Below are positions 41,158-49,524 of a stretch of DNA of 64,000 nt, one piece after another; positions within the stretch are counted from its first letter, which is position 1, and each line of letters opens with the position of its first letter. The stretch is from positions 4,030,001-4,094,000 of the forward strand of contig NZ_CP082945.1 in NCBI RefSeq assembly GCF_019933235.1, read 5' to 3'. The position numbers were made by a program, and so were the translations under genes. The DNA is from Streptomyces angustmyceticus. Lineage in GTDB: Bacteria; Actinomycetota; Actinomycetes; Streptomycetales; Streptomycetaceae. Under the pieces are notes generated by a model. It was not told the origin of the DNA and ran no database searches. It worked only from the letters and a program-made list of their open reading frames with translations.

Positions 41158-42201
41158 TCAGCGGGTGAATGCGCGGTGCACGGCCCGGTATTCGCGGGTC
41201 CACCACACGGCCAGGGCGGCCGCCGCCGGGAACTGCGGATCGGTGCGGCGGTCGCCGAGCTGGTAGCGCCAGGTGAGCATCCAGAAGTCGTTCAGCCGCT
41301 CCCACCACACCCGGTGGACGGCCGCCGCCAGCTCGTCGGCGCCGGCCTGGCTGGTGTGGCGGTAGGCGCCCGCGTACGCCGCCACCTTCGCCAGGTCCAG
41401 AGTGCCGCAGGGGCGGACGAAGAAGATCGCGGCGGCGCGCACCGCCTCCTCGGCGCGCGGCTGGACGCCCAGCCGGTCCCAGTCGACGATCGCGGTCGGC
41501 TCCGCGTCCCGGTAGAGCACGTTCAGCGGATGGAAGTCGCCGTGCACCCAGCCCGCCGGGGGCTCCGCTCCGGGGGCCGGACGGTGGTGCGCCAGCCGCG
41601 CCAGCAGGGCCCGGCGCTCGAGCAGACGGTGCTCGGCGAGTTCGTCGAAGCTGGTGCGGGGCAGGGCGCCGCGGGCCAGGGCCAGCAGCTCGTCGATCAT
41701 CTCGAAGGTCCGCTCGGGGTCGGCTCCGGCGTCCGCGCAGGGCGGCCGGGGCGGATGCGGTTCGTCGGCCATGACCTGCTCCAGCGTGGTGTGCACGAGT
41801 CCGAGCAGGGCGCCGAGCTGCCAGGACTGGCCGCGGGTCAGGGCGGCGCCGCTCAAGTGATGGCCCTCGACCCAGGGGTGCAGGGCGTAGCAGCGGCCGT
41901 CGAGGACGGTGACGGTCCGGCCGTCCGCGTCGGCGACGGGCGGGGCGACCGGCAGGCCGAGCGCGGCGAGCCGGCGGGTGGCGCGGTGCTGGCGGGTGAG
42001 GGCCGCGCGGTCGCCGTCGAGGTGGTGTTTGAGGAAGTAGCGGCCGCGGGTGGTGGCGAGGAAGTAGCCGTGGTTGAGCAGGCCCTCGGCGACGGGCTCG
42101 CAGGACAGCGGCGCGCCGGCGCCGGTGTAGTGGCGGAGCAGGGATCCGAGGGTGTCTTTGTCGGGCGTTGCCGCCGTCCGGACTACAGATGAGCGCAGCA
42201 C
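41158..42201 (-). CDS. aminoglycoside phosphotransferase / homoserine kinase-like protein
   Basis: A 347-residue APH-fold small-molecule kinase. The N-lobe has GLLNHGYFLATTRGRYFLKH; the catalytic Brenner motif is GWVHGDFHPLNVLY (about 220-233) and the metal loop is AIVDWDRLGVQPR (about 240). The start is a GTG at 42201. The substrate is not evident; choline-, homoserine- or CotS-like kinases share this fold. It converges with the kinase at 39523, leaving 18 bp between the stops. Confidence 0.85.
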   Translation of the reverse strand: MLRSSVVRTAATPDKDTLGSLLRHYTGAGAPLSCEPVAEGLLNHGYFLATTRGRYFLKHHLDGDRAALTRQHRATRRLAALGLPVAPPVADADGRTVTVLDGRCYALHPWVEGHHLSGAALTRGQSWQLGALLGLVHTTLEQVMADEPHPPRPPCADAGADPERTFEMIDELLALARGALPRTSFDELAEHRLLERRALLARLAHHRPAPGAEPPAGWVHGDFHPLNVLYRDAEPTAIVDWDRLGVQPRAEEAVRAAAIFFVRPCGTLDLAKVAAYAGAYRHTSQAGADELAAAVHRVWWERLNDFWMLTWRYQLGDRRTDPQFPAAAALAVWWTREYRAVHRAFTR

Positions 42202-42253
42202 GCGCCAGATGTTAGATCAACTGCGCCCGTCGGAGTGGGTGCGCCGGAAAGCC

Positions 42254-42670
42254 TTACGCAGAGTACGCGCAGTGGGCGGCGGGCACCTCGCTCAGGCAGT
42301 GCAGGGTCACGAACTCCGGCTCGACGCGCAGGAAGACCGGGTCGAAGGGGGCGCCGTCGGCCAGCAGCGGGGTGCGGCCGAAGAGCGCGCGCTCGGCGGA
42401 GGCGGGCTCGGCGACCCGGGAGGTGCCGGTGAACTGCACCGACCAGGTGTCGCGCTCGCCGCTGTTGACGTTGTCGGCCTCGTAGGCGACCACGCTGCCG
42501 TCCAGCGCCTGGTGGTAGCCGTAGCCGCGGTGCAGCCGCAGGACCAGCCGCCCGTCGAGGACGAGGTGGCGGGTGACGGTGGTGAAGGGCAGCGCCCGCC
42601 GGCTGGCCGAGACGCGCCCGTACGGCGTGCGGCTGAGCAGCTCGATCGCACGGAGGTTGTCGGTGGACAT
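42254..42670 (-). CDS. pyridoxamine 5'-phosphate oxidase-fold flavin-binding protein
   Basis: A 138-residue split-barrel protein (PNPOx-like/FMN-binding) from the ATG at 42670 (MSTDNLRAIELLSRTPYGRV). The flavin-barrel strands TPYGRVSASRRALPFTTVTR, GSVVAYEADNVNSG and TWSVQFTGTSRV are the usual pattern. Such proteins bind FMN, F420 or haem. It lies between a response regulator and the phosphotransferase on the same strand; the pairing with a DevR-like regulator recalls dormancy-type regulons, which is inference only. Confidence 0.85.
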   Translation of the reverse strand: MSTDNLRAIELLSRTPYGRVSASRRALPFTTVTRHLVLDGRLVLRLHRGYGYHQALDGSVVAYEADNVNSGERDTWSVQFTGTSRVAEPASAERALFGRTPLLADGAPFDPVFLRVEPEFVTLHCLSEVPAAHCAYSA

Positions 42671-42789
42671 GCCGCCACCATGCCGGGCGGGCCCGGCCGG
42701 AAGTAGGGGCCGCCAGCCCCGAGGGGCCGGGCCCATGGTCCTGAATCACCACCAGCCGGGCAGGGCGCGGCCGCGAGGGAACCGGTGCG

Positions 42790-43467
42790 TCAGTGCCGCT
42801 CCGCCTGCCGGCGTGCGACATACGCGGCGGCCTGGGAACGGCGCTCCATGCCGAGCTTGGAGAGCAGGCTGGAGACATAGTTCTTGATCGTCTTCTCGGC
42901 GAGGTGGAGCCGCTCGCCGATGGCGCGGTTGGTCAGACCCTCGCCGATCAGATCGAGGATCCGGCGTTCCTGTTCGGTGAGGCCCGCCAGCCGGTCGTCG
43001 CTCTTCGTGGCGTTGCCGTCGCGCAGCCGCTCCAGCACCCGGGCGGTGGCCACCGGGTCGAGCAGGGACTTCCCGGCCGCCACCTCGCGGACCGCGGAGA
43101 GGAGTTCGTTGCCCCGGATGGCCTTGAGGACATATCCGGCCGCACCGGCCATGATCGCATCGAAAAGGGCCTCGTCGTCCGCGAACGAGGTGAGCATCAG
43201 GCATTTGATGTCCTCGTCCTGCGAACGGATCTCGCGGCAGACCTCGACGCCGCTCCCGTCCGGCAGCCGGACATCGAGCACCGCGACGTCCGGGCGCGTC
43301 GCCGGGATCCTGACCAGGGCATCTGCGGCGGTGCCGGCCTCGCCGACCACCTCGATGTCGTCCTCGACGGAGAGCATTTCGTGAACGCCACGCCGGACCA
43401 CTTCGTGGTCGTCGAGCAGGAATACCGTGATTTTTCCGTCTTCGCGCACCACCCCAGTCTCACACAT
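42790..43467 (-). CDS. NarL/DevR-type response regulator
   Basis: A 225-residue two-domain regulator. The receiver domain has FLLDDHEVVRRGVHEML and the phospho-acceptor Asp64 in VAVLDVRLPDG, with MLTSFADDEAL and GYVLKAIRGNELL at the output face. The C-terminal LuxR-type HTH is LTEQERRILDLIGEGLTNRA with LHLAEKTIKNYVSSLLSKLG (about 157-205). The ATG at 43467 has GGGAAGG 5 bp upstream. No histidine kinase is adjacent. It is divergent from bkd cluster 2 across 310 bp. Confidence 0.93.
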   Translation of the reverse strand: MCETGVVREDGKITVFLLDDHEVVRRGVHEMLSVEDDIEVVGEAGTAADALVRIPATRPDVAVLDVRLPDGSGVEVCREIRSQDEDIKCLMLTSFADDEALFDAIMAGAAGYVLKAIRGNELLSAVREVAAGKSLLDPVATARVLERLRDGNATKSDDRLAGLTEQERRILDLIGEGLTNRAIGERLHLAEKTIKNYVSSLLSKLGMERRSQAAAYVARRQAERH

Positions 43468-43777
43468 CAACCCTTCCCGTGCTCCAGGTCAGCGATATAA
43501 CGTGCCGTTGTCCCGGCGGCCTGCAACGCTGTGACCAGGAGTTGTTCCAAGCCTTAGCGATTTACTTGGAAATCCAAGCAAAATCGCAGGTCAGCGCCGT
43601 TTCCACTTCGGCTTTGACAATGGGTAACGTGCAATGAGCAGGCCACCTTCCGGGAGCTTTGTTCCACCCGGATCCGGGCCGCGTTCGCACACACCCCGTG
43701 CGCCGTATCGGATACCGGGTGAGCCGCAATACGGCCACCGGCGGACCCCGGGGGTCGGACAGACGGAGGAGCAGCAC
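43468..43777. other. divergent promoter region upstream of bkd cluster 2
   Basis: 310 bp, clearly richer in A/T than its surroundings. It contains the 31-bp nested dyad at 43557-43587 and, 10 bp to its left, another GTTCCAAGCC half-like sequence. No gene is called here. Confidence 0.55.
43557..43587. promoter_or_regulatory. nested dyad, candidate Lrp/BkdR operator
   Basis: Inner repeat CTTGG-AAAT-CCAAG (43565-43578) sits inside outer arms GCGATTT (43557-43563) and AAATCGC (43581-43587). The AT-rich centre and TTGG/CCAA arms are of the type bound by Lrp/AsnC proteins. It lies 190 bp upstream of bkdA of cluster 2. Confidence 0.6.
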
Positions 43778-44992
43778 GTGACCGTGGAAGGCACTGCGCA
43801 GCGGAAAAACGCCCGCGGCAGCAGCAAGCGCACCACCGCCAAAAAGGCGACGTCGGCCAAGAAGACGTCCCCGGCCAAGACCCGGAACTCAGGTCGGCCC
43901 GAGCAGGCGGAGCAGGACCAGCTCGTACAGCTGCTGACCCCCGAAGGGCAGCGGGTCGAGCACCCGGACTACTCGATCGATCTCTCCGCCGACGAGCTGC
44001 GCGGGCTCTACCGCGACATGGTGCTGACGCGGAAGTTCGACGCCGAGGCGACCACCCTCCAGCGCCAGGGCGAACTGGGTCTGTGGGCTTCGCTGCTGGG
44101 CCAGGAGGCCGCCCAGATCGGCTCCGGGCGCGCGCTGCGCGACGACGACTACGTCTTCCCGACCTACCGCGAGCACGGTGTGGCGTGGTGCCGCGGCGTC
44201 GACCCGACGAACCTGCTGGGCATGTTCCGCGGGGTCAATCACGGTGGCTGGGACCCCAACAGCAACAACTTCCACCTCTACACCATCGTGATCGGTTCGC
44301 AGACGCTGCATGCGACCGGCTATGCGATGGGCGTGCAGAAGGACGGCGCGGATTCCGCGGTCATCGCCTATTTCGGCGACGGCGCCTCCAGCCAGGGAGA
44401 TGTCGCGGAATCCTTCACCTTCTCCGCGGTCTACAACGCCCCCGTCGTGTTCTTCTGCCAGAACAACCAATGGGCGATTTCCGAACCCACCGAGAAGCAG
44501 ACCCGGGTGCCGCTCTACCAGCGCGCCCGCGGTTACGGATTCCCCGGTGTACGGGTCGACGGCAATGACGTCCTCGCCTGTCTCGCGGTGACCAAGGCGG
44601 CGCTGGAGCGGGCGCGCACCGGCCAGGGCCCGATGCTCGTCGAGGCGTTCACCTACCGCATGGGCGCGCACACCACCTCCGACGACCCGACGAAGTACCG
44701 GGAGGACGAGGAGCGGGCGGCCTGGGAGGCCAAGGACCCGATCCTGCGGCTGCGGACGTACCTGGAGGCCGAGGGCATCGTCGACGAGGCGTACCTCGCC
44801 TCGATCGACGAGGAGAGCGAGGCCCTGGGCAAGCGGGTCCGCGACGCCGTCCGTGCCATGCCCGACCCGGACGACATGGCGATCTTCGAGAATGTCTACG
44901 CCGACGGGCACGCGCTCGTCGATGAGGAGCGCGCGCAGTTCGCCGCGTACCAGGCGTCGTTCGCCGACGCCCCCGTCGCGGAGGGGAACTGA
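43778..44992 (+). CDS. bkdA: branched-chain 2-oxoacid dehydrogenase E1 alpha (cluster 2), with basic N-terminal tail
   Basis: E1 alpha, 404 residues from the GTG at 43778 (GGAGGA 7 bp upstream). ThDP motif YFGDGASSQGDVAESFTFSA (about 200) with FFCQNNQWAISEPTEKQTRV (about 225) is clear. Residues 9-40 form a Lys/Arg/Ala/Thr-rich tail (RGSSKRTTAKKATSAKKTSP) with 12 basic and no acidic residues, like the tails of histone H1 or of streptomycete HU proteins. The cluster 1 paralogue lacks it. The beta subunit gene starts 2 bp after the stop. Confidence 0.93.
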   Translation: MTVEGTAQRKNARGSSKRTTAKKATSAKKTSPAKTRNSGRPEQAEQDQLVQLLTPEGQRVEHPDYSIDLSADELRGLYRDMVLTRKFDAEATTLQRQGELGLWASLLGQEAAQIGSGRALRDDDYVFPTYREHGVAWCRGVDPTNLLGMFRGVNHGGWDPNSNNFHLYTIVIGSQTLHATGYAMGVQKDGADSAVIAYFGDGASSQGDVAESFTFSAVYNAPVVFFCQNNQWAISEPTEKQTRVPLYQRARGYGFPGVRVDGNDVLACLAVTKAALERARTGQGPMLVEAFTYRMGAHTTSDDPTKYREDEERAAWEAKDPILRLRTYLEAEGIVDEAYLASIDEESEALGKRVRDAVRAMPDPDDMAIFENVYADGHALVDEERAQFAAYQASFADAPVAEGN

Positions 44993-44994
44993 CC

Positions 44995-45978
44995 ATGGCC
45001 GTCTTCGAGAAGATCACCATCGCCAAGGCGATCAACGAATCGCTGCGGGCCTCCATGGAGGCCGACCCCAAGGTCCTCGTCATGGGCGAGGACGTCGGCA
45101 AGCTCGGCGGCGTCTTCCGGGTGACCGACGGCCTGCAGAAGGACTTCGGCGAGGAGCGGGTCATCGACACCCCGCTCGCCGAGTCCGGCATCGTCGGCAC
45201 CGCGATCGGCATGGCGCTGCGCGGCTACCGCCCGGTCGTCGAGATCCAGTTCGACGGCTTCGTCTTCCCCGCCTACGACCAGATCGTCACCCAGCTCGCG
45301 AAGATGCACGCCCGCGCGCTGGGCAAGGTCAAGGTGCCGGTCGTCATCCGCATCCCGTACGCGGGCGGCATCGGCGCGGTCGAGCACCACTCCGAGTCCC
45401 CCGAGGCGCTGTTCGCGCATGTCGCCGGACTCAAGATCGTCACCCCCTCGAACTCCTCCGACGCCTACTGGATGCTCCAGCAGGCCATCGCGGGCGACGA
45501 CCCGGTCATCTACTTCGAGCCCAAGCGCCGCTACCACGACAAGTCGCGGCTGGACACCGAGTCGATCCCCGACCCCCTGCACAAGGCCCGGATCGCCCGG
45601 ACCGGCACCGACCTCACCCTGGCCGCCTACGGCCCGATGGTGAAGGTCTGCCAGGACGTCGCCAACGTCGCCGCCGAGGAGGGCAAGTCGCTCGAGGTCG
45701 TCGACCTGCGCTCGCTCTCCCCGATCGACTTCGACACCGTGCAGTCGTCGGTGGAGAAGACCGGCCGGCTGGTCGTCGTCCACGAGGCCCCGGTCTTCTT
45801 CGGCGCGGGTGCGGAGATCGCCGCCCGGATCACCGAGCGGTGCTTCTACCACCTGGAGGCCCCGGTCCTGCGGGTCGGCGGGTTCCATTCCCCGTATCCG
45901 CCCTCCCGTCTGGAGGACGAGTACCTCCCGGGGCTGGACCGGGTGCTCGACGCCGTCGACCGTGCGTTGGCGTACTGA
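44995..45978 (+). CDS. bkdB: branched-chain 2-oxoacid dehydrogenase E1 beta (cluster 2)
   Basis: Beta subunit, 327 residues. Conserved segments VLVMGEDVGKLGGVFRVTDG (about 21-40), RIPYAGGIGAVEHHSESPEA (about 116-136) and VVDLRSLSPIDFDTVQSSVE are nearly superimposable on the cluster 1 protein, showing that the two clusters are paralogous. The C-terminus ends in the usual DRVLDAVDRALAY. The E2 gene starts 17 bp downstream. Confidence 0.94.
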   Translation: MAVFEKITIAKAINESLRASMEADPKVLVMGEDVGKLGGVFRVTDGLQKDFGEERVIDTPLAESGIVGTAIGMALRGYRPVVEIQFDGFVFPAYDQIVTQLAKMHARALGKVKVPVVIRIPYAGGIGAVEHHSESPEALFAHVAGLKIVTPSNSSDAYWMLQQAIAGDDPVIYFEPKRRYHDKSRLDTESIPDPLHKARIARTGTDLTLAAYGPMVKVCQDVANVAAEEGKSLEVVDLRSLSPIDFDTVQSSVEKTGRLVVVHEAPVFFGAGAEIAARITERCFYHLEAPVLRVGGFHSPYPPSRLEDEYLPGLDRVLDAVDRALAY

Positions 45979-45995
45979 GGGTTTGAGGAGAGTTC

Positions 45996-47480
45996 GTGAC
46001 CATGACTGCAAGTACCGCCCAGGCCCAGCGCTTCCGCGAGTTCAAGATGCCCGACGTGGGCGAGGGGCTCACCGAGGCCGAGATCCTCAAGTGGTACGTC
46101 CAGCCCGGCGACACCGTCACCGACGGCCAGGTCGTCTGTGAGGTCGAGACCGCCAAGGCCGCCGTGGAACTGCCCATCCCCTACGACGGGGTGGTGCACG
46201 AGCTGAACTTCGGCGAGGGCGTCACCGTCGACGTCGGCACCGTCATCATCTCCGTGGACACCGATCCCGGAGCCGGGCCCGCCGCGGCACCGGCTGCGCA
46301 GCCGGCGCCGCAGGAGGCCGCCGCCTCCCCGGAGGAGGAGGCCGAGCCGCAGGGCCGGCAGGCGGTGCTGGTCGGCTACGGCGCCGCGCCGTCCTCGACC
46401 AAGCGCCGGGCGCGCAAGCCCCAGGCGGGGGTGCCGGCCCAGCCGGAGCCCGCGCGCGCCGCGCTCCAGGCGGAGCTGAACGGGCGGGCCGCCGCCGCAC
46501 CGGCCGCTGCTCCCGTGGCGCCGGTCGCGAACGGCACGGGTGCCGGGCAGGCCGGCCGGCCGCTGGCCAAGCCGCCGGTGCGCAAGCTCGCCAAGGACCT
46601 CGGCATCGACCTGGCGGCGGTCGCCCCGACCGGTCCGGGCGGCCTCATCACCCGTGAGGACGTCCATGCCGCCGCCGCGCCTGCGGTGGCGTCCGTGGCC
46701 GCACCGGCCGAGCCCGCCGGGCAGGTCTCCGCCGCCCCGGAAAGCGTCCCGGCCGAGCACGGCGTCGTCGATGCCGCCGCCCGCGAGCGGCGGGTGCCGG
46801 TCAAGGGCGTACGCAAGGCCACCGCGCAGGCCATGGTCGCCAGCGCCTTCACCGCGCCGCACGTCACGGAGTTCATCACCGTCGATGTGACCCGCACGAT
46901 GAAGCTGGTCCAGGAGCTCAAGCAGGACCCCGACATGGCCGGGCTGCGGGTCAACCCGCTGCTGCTCGTCGCCAAGGCCTTCCTGGTCGCCATCAAGCGT
47001 CACCCGGAGGTCAACGCCGCCTGGGACGAGGCGCGGCAGGAGATCGTCTACAAGGACTACGTCAACCTCGGGATCGCGGCGGCCACCCCGCGCGGGCTGA
47101 TCGTCCCGAACATCAAGGACGCCGGGGTCAAGACGCTCCCCCAGCTCGCCGCGGAACTGGGCGACCTGGTCGCCACCGCCCGCGACGGCAAGACGTCCCC
47201 GGCGGCGATGACCGGTGGCACGGTCACCATCACCAATGTCGGCGTCTTCGGCGTCGACACCGGTACGCCGATCCTCAATCCGGGGGAGTCGGCGATCCTC
47301 GCCTTCGGAGCGGTCAAGCTCCAGCCGTGGGTCCACAAGGGCAAGGTGAAGGCGCGTCAGGTCACCACCCTCGCGCTGTCCTTCGACCACCGGCTCATCG
47401 ACGGCGAGCTGGGCTCCAAGCTGCTCGCGGATGTGGCGGCTCTGCTGGAACGGCCCAAGCGCCTGATCACCTGGGGCTGA
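45996..47480 (+). CDS. bkdC: dihydrolipoyl acyltransferase E2 (cluster 2)
   Basis: E2 core, 494 residues from the GTG at 45996 (GAGGAG 5 bp upstream; ATG two codons later is the alternative). The lipoyl Lys is at position 54 in EVETAKAAVELP. A 90-residue Ala/Pro linker leads to the subunit-binding domain (about 190-225, PPVRKLAKDLGIDLAAVAPT) and the catalytic domain with SFDHRLIDGELG near the C-terminus. The linker is much shorter than in the cluster 1 E2. A parS-type site follows 33 bp after the stop. Confidence 0.93.
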   Translation: MTMTASTAQAQRFREFKMPDVGEGLTEAEILKWYVQPGDTVTDGQVVCEVETAKAAVELPIPYDGVVHELNFGEGVTVDVGTVIISVDTDPGAGPAAAPAAQPAPQEAAASPEEEAEPQGRQAVLVGYGAAPSSTKRRARKPQAGVPAQPEPARAALQAELNGRAAAAPAAAPVAPVANGTGAGQAGRPLAKPPVRKLAKDLGIDLAAVAPTGPGGLITREDVHAAAAPAVASVAAPAEPAGQVSAAPESVPAEHGVVDAAARERRVPVKGVRKATAQAMVASAFTAPHVTEFITVDVTRTMKLVQELKQDPDMAGLRVNPLLLVAKAFLVAIKRHPEVNAAWDEARQEIVYKDYVNLGIAAATPRGLIVPNIKDAGVKTLPQLAAELGDLVATARDGKTSPAAMTGGTVTITNVGVFGVDTGTPILNPGESAILAFGAVKLQPWVHKGKVKARQVTTLALSFDHRLIDGELGSKLLADVAALLERPKRLITWG

Positions 47481-47513
47481 GCCGGGAGGCGGAGCCGGGC
47501 GGTTCGGAGCGGC

Positions 47514-47527
47514 GTTTCACGTGAAAC
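47514..47527. other. parS-type site 3
   Basis: Exact GTTTCACGTGAAAC embedded in a 24-bp perfect palindrome (47509-47532, arms GCGGC/GCCGC), between bkdC of cluster 2 and the VOC gene. The extended arms could also fold as a terminator hairpin. Confidence 0.9.
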
Positions 47528-47671
47528 GCCGCCTCGGGGCCGCCCGGGCGTCATGGACGAGCACCCGCTCGCCCGCACCGCGCCTCCGCTGCGGCCGCAG
47601 CCGGTTCGGGAATGCTGAGGTCGGCGGCCCGTCAGGGCGCAGACCGACGCGACCGAGGAGATCCGGCGATC

Positions 47672-48094
47672 ATGAACCAGCACCGGTCCGGCACCATCCC
47701 CGCACCGCAGGTATGGCCGACGCTGCGGGCCCACGACGCCCACGCCCTGATCCGTTTCCTGGTCGAGGCGTTCGGCTTCGAGGAGACCGTGGTCCACGGC
47801 GAGGGGGAACGCGTCGAGCACGCCCAGCTCTCCTGGCCGGAGGGCGGCGGGATCATGCTCGGTTCCGTCCGGGACGCGGACGAGGACCGCTGGCCGCTGC
47901 GGCCGGGGACGTTCGGGGCCTATGTGGTCACCGACCACCCCGACGACCTGTGTGCCCGCGCCCGGGCGGCCGGCGCGGAGATCACCGATGAGCTCTCCGA
48001 CACCGGGTACGGGTCGCGGGGCTTCGGCGCCCGCGACCCGGAGGGCAACCGCTGGTCGTTCGGTACCTATCGCGGCGAGCCGCGGAAGGCGTAG
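47672..48094 (+). CDS. VOC-fold (glyoxalase/bleomycin resistance-like) protein
   Basis: A 140-residue vicinal-oxygen-chelate protein from the ATG at 47672 (GAGGAG 11 bp upstream). The paired beta-alpha-beta-beta modules are seen in VWPTLRAHDAHALIRFLVEA, EHAQLSWPEGGGIMLGSVRD, FGAYVVTDHPDDLCARARAA and GFGARDPEGNRWSFGTYRGE; the last is the standard RDPEGNxWxFG end. Function within the superfamily (lyase, isomerase or drug binding) cannot be told. Confidence 0.88.
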   Translation: MNQHRSGTIPAPQVWPTLRAHDAHALIRFLVEAFGFEETVVHGEGERVEHAQLSWPEGGGIMLGSVRDADEDRWPLRPGTFGAYVVTDHPDDLCARARAAGAEITDELSDTGYGSRGFGARDPEGNRWSFGTYRGEPRKA

Positions 48095-48111
48095 CGGGCG
48101 CCCGGTGCCGG

Positions 48112-48288
48112 TCAGCCGCGGATGAGCTCCACCGCGCGGCTGAAGTGGGCCACCGGCCCGACCGGGCCGGACTCGTCGGGGTGGGTGGCGCCGCGGGTCA
48201 GTGCGAAGCCCGCCCACAGGCCGGCGACGATCAATGCCAGCACGACGGAATTCCGCATACGGCGGCCGGCGTTCGTCCTGGGCTGCAT
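48112..48288 (-). CDS. small single-helix membrane protein, function unknown
   Basis: A 58-residue frame from the ATG at 48288 with GGGGGAG 6 bp upstream, a good streptomycete RBS. Basic residues (NAGRRMRN) precede one helix (about 13-30, VVLALIVAGLWAGFALTRG). A short soluble tail ends HFSRAVELIRG. It resembles no family I know. It is convergent with the VOC gene and divergent from the GNAT-Nudix gene. Confidence 0.65.
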   Translation of the reverse strand: MQPRTNAGRRMRNSVVLALIVAGLWAGFALTRGATHPDESGPVGPVAHFSRAVELIRG

Positions 48289-48498
48289 GGTCAACTCCCC
48301 CTTGAGTGCGGGAGCTCTCCCCGGCTCCCTGTCTCTATTCACCCATGGGATCCGCGCCGATCCGTACGCGGCAGGTATGGAGTCCTGTCCGACTTGAGGC
48401 GGACCCGGCGTCGGCCCGGGGTCCCTCTTTCGGCAGAGGCGGGACCCGTGGCGGGAAAGGATTTGCCGCGGTCGGCCGGGCTGCCTACGGTCGGCGAA

Positions 48499-49365
48499 AT
48501 GAGCAGCGAAATGATCATCCGGCGTTACCGGGCATCCGACCAGGGCGTGGTCACCGATCTGTGGTCCCGTGCGGTGGAGCGGGCGCATCCGTTCCCCGAC
48601 GGGGAGGGCCGGGGCGAACGGGCCCGGGTCCTCCGTGAGAGGGACCTCGCCGGGGCGGAGAGCTGGGTCGCCGAGCGCGAGGGCGTCGTCGTCGGGCTCC
48701 TCGGGCCGTTACGCGGCGGGTCCGCCGGCGGGGACGGCAACAGGGCCTCGGTCGGCGGGCTGTTCGTGGCGCCCGAGGCCCAAGGGAGCGGTGTAGGGAG
48801 CAAGTTGCTGGAGCATGCGGCGGCGTCGCACGGTGCGCTGTCGCTGGAGGTCTTCGAGGGGAACGACGCCGCCCGCGGCTTCTTCGCGCATCTGGGCTTC
48901 ACGGAGCGCGGGCGGCGGACGGACGCGGAGACCGGCCGTCCGCTGATCGCCCTGGAGCGTGCCGCGCCGCTGAAGTCGGTGGGCTGGCTGCATGTGCGCG
49001 ACGGGCGGCTGCTGAGCGTACGGACGCGGGGGAACGACACGTTCTATCTCCCGGGCGGCAAGTACGAGCCCGGGGAGACCGCGCGGGAGGCGCTGTCGCG
49101 TGAGCTCGGTGAGGAGCTCGGCCTGGTGGTGCCCGCCGAGGAGCTGTCGGAGGCGTTCGTCATCCATGACGTCGCCCATGGCAAGAACGGGCGGCGGCTG
49201 CATATGACCTGCTTCACCGGCGGGCCCCAGGACATCGTGCCGGCCCCCGGCCGGGAGATCGCCGAGTTCGCCTGGTTCGACCGCCGGGAGGCGCGTGAGC
49301 GCTGTGCCCCCGCCCATTCGCAGGTCGTGAACCGTCTGATCGCGCAGGGGCGGATGCCGGGCTGA
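48499..49365 (+). CDS. GNAT acetyltransferase-Nudix hydrolase fusion, with a TTA codon
   Basis: A 288-residue bifunctional protein from the ATG at 48499. Residues 1-150 form a GNAT domain with the acetyl-CoA loop LFVAPEAQGSGVGSKLLEHA (about 86-105). From about 158 a Nudix domain begins (VGWLHVRDGRLLSVRTRGND), with a complete Nudix box GKYEPGETAREALSRELGEE through LGL at about 186-208. Substrates are unknown. Leu71 is encoded by TTA (48709-48711), the only in-frame TTA I found in the window, so translation should need the bldA tRNA. TACGGT ends 7 bp before the ATG and there is no RBS, so a leaderless transcript is likely. Confidence 0.88.
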   Translation: MSSEMIIRRYRASDQGVVTDLWSRAVERAHPFPDGEGRGERARVLRERDLAGAESWVAEREGVVVGLLGPLRGGSAGGDGNRASVGGLFVAPEAQGSGVGSKLLEHAAASHGALSLEVFEGNDAARGFFAHLGFTERGRRTDAETGRPLIALERAAPLKSVGWLHVRDGRLLSVRTRGNDTFYLPGGKYEPGETAREALSRELGEELGLVVPAEELSEAFVIHDVAHGKNGRRLHMTCFTGGPQDIVPAPGREIAEFAWFDRREARERCAPAHSQVVNRLIAQGRMPG

Positions 49366-49524
49366 GGGCGCGCCCCGGGCGGCGGTCGGCACGAGCCCCG
49401 GCCGCCCCCGGCCGGTCGTGGCCCGCGGTTCCGGCGGCGCCTCCACCAGGGCAGCTGTCCGCACCGTTGTCCGCATCGCGAAACGAAGTGTCGGACGCAT
49501 ACCTGTTGTATCTATCCTGTGCGC

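Noticed and set aside
47509..47532. 24-bp palindrome considered as a plain terminator
   Set aside because: It contains the exact parS core shared by four other sites, and has no T-run. A secondary terminator role cannot be excluded.
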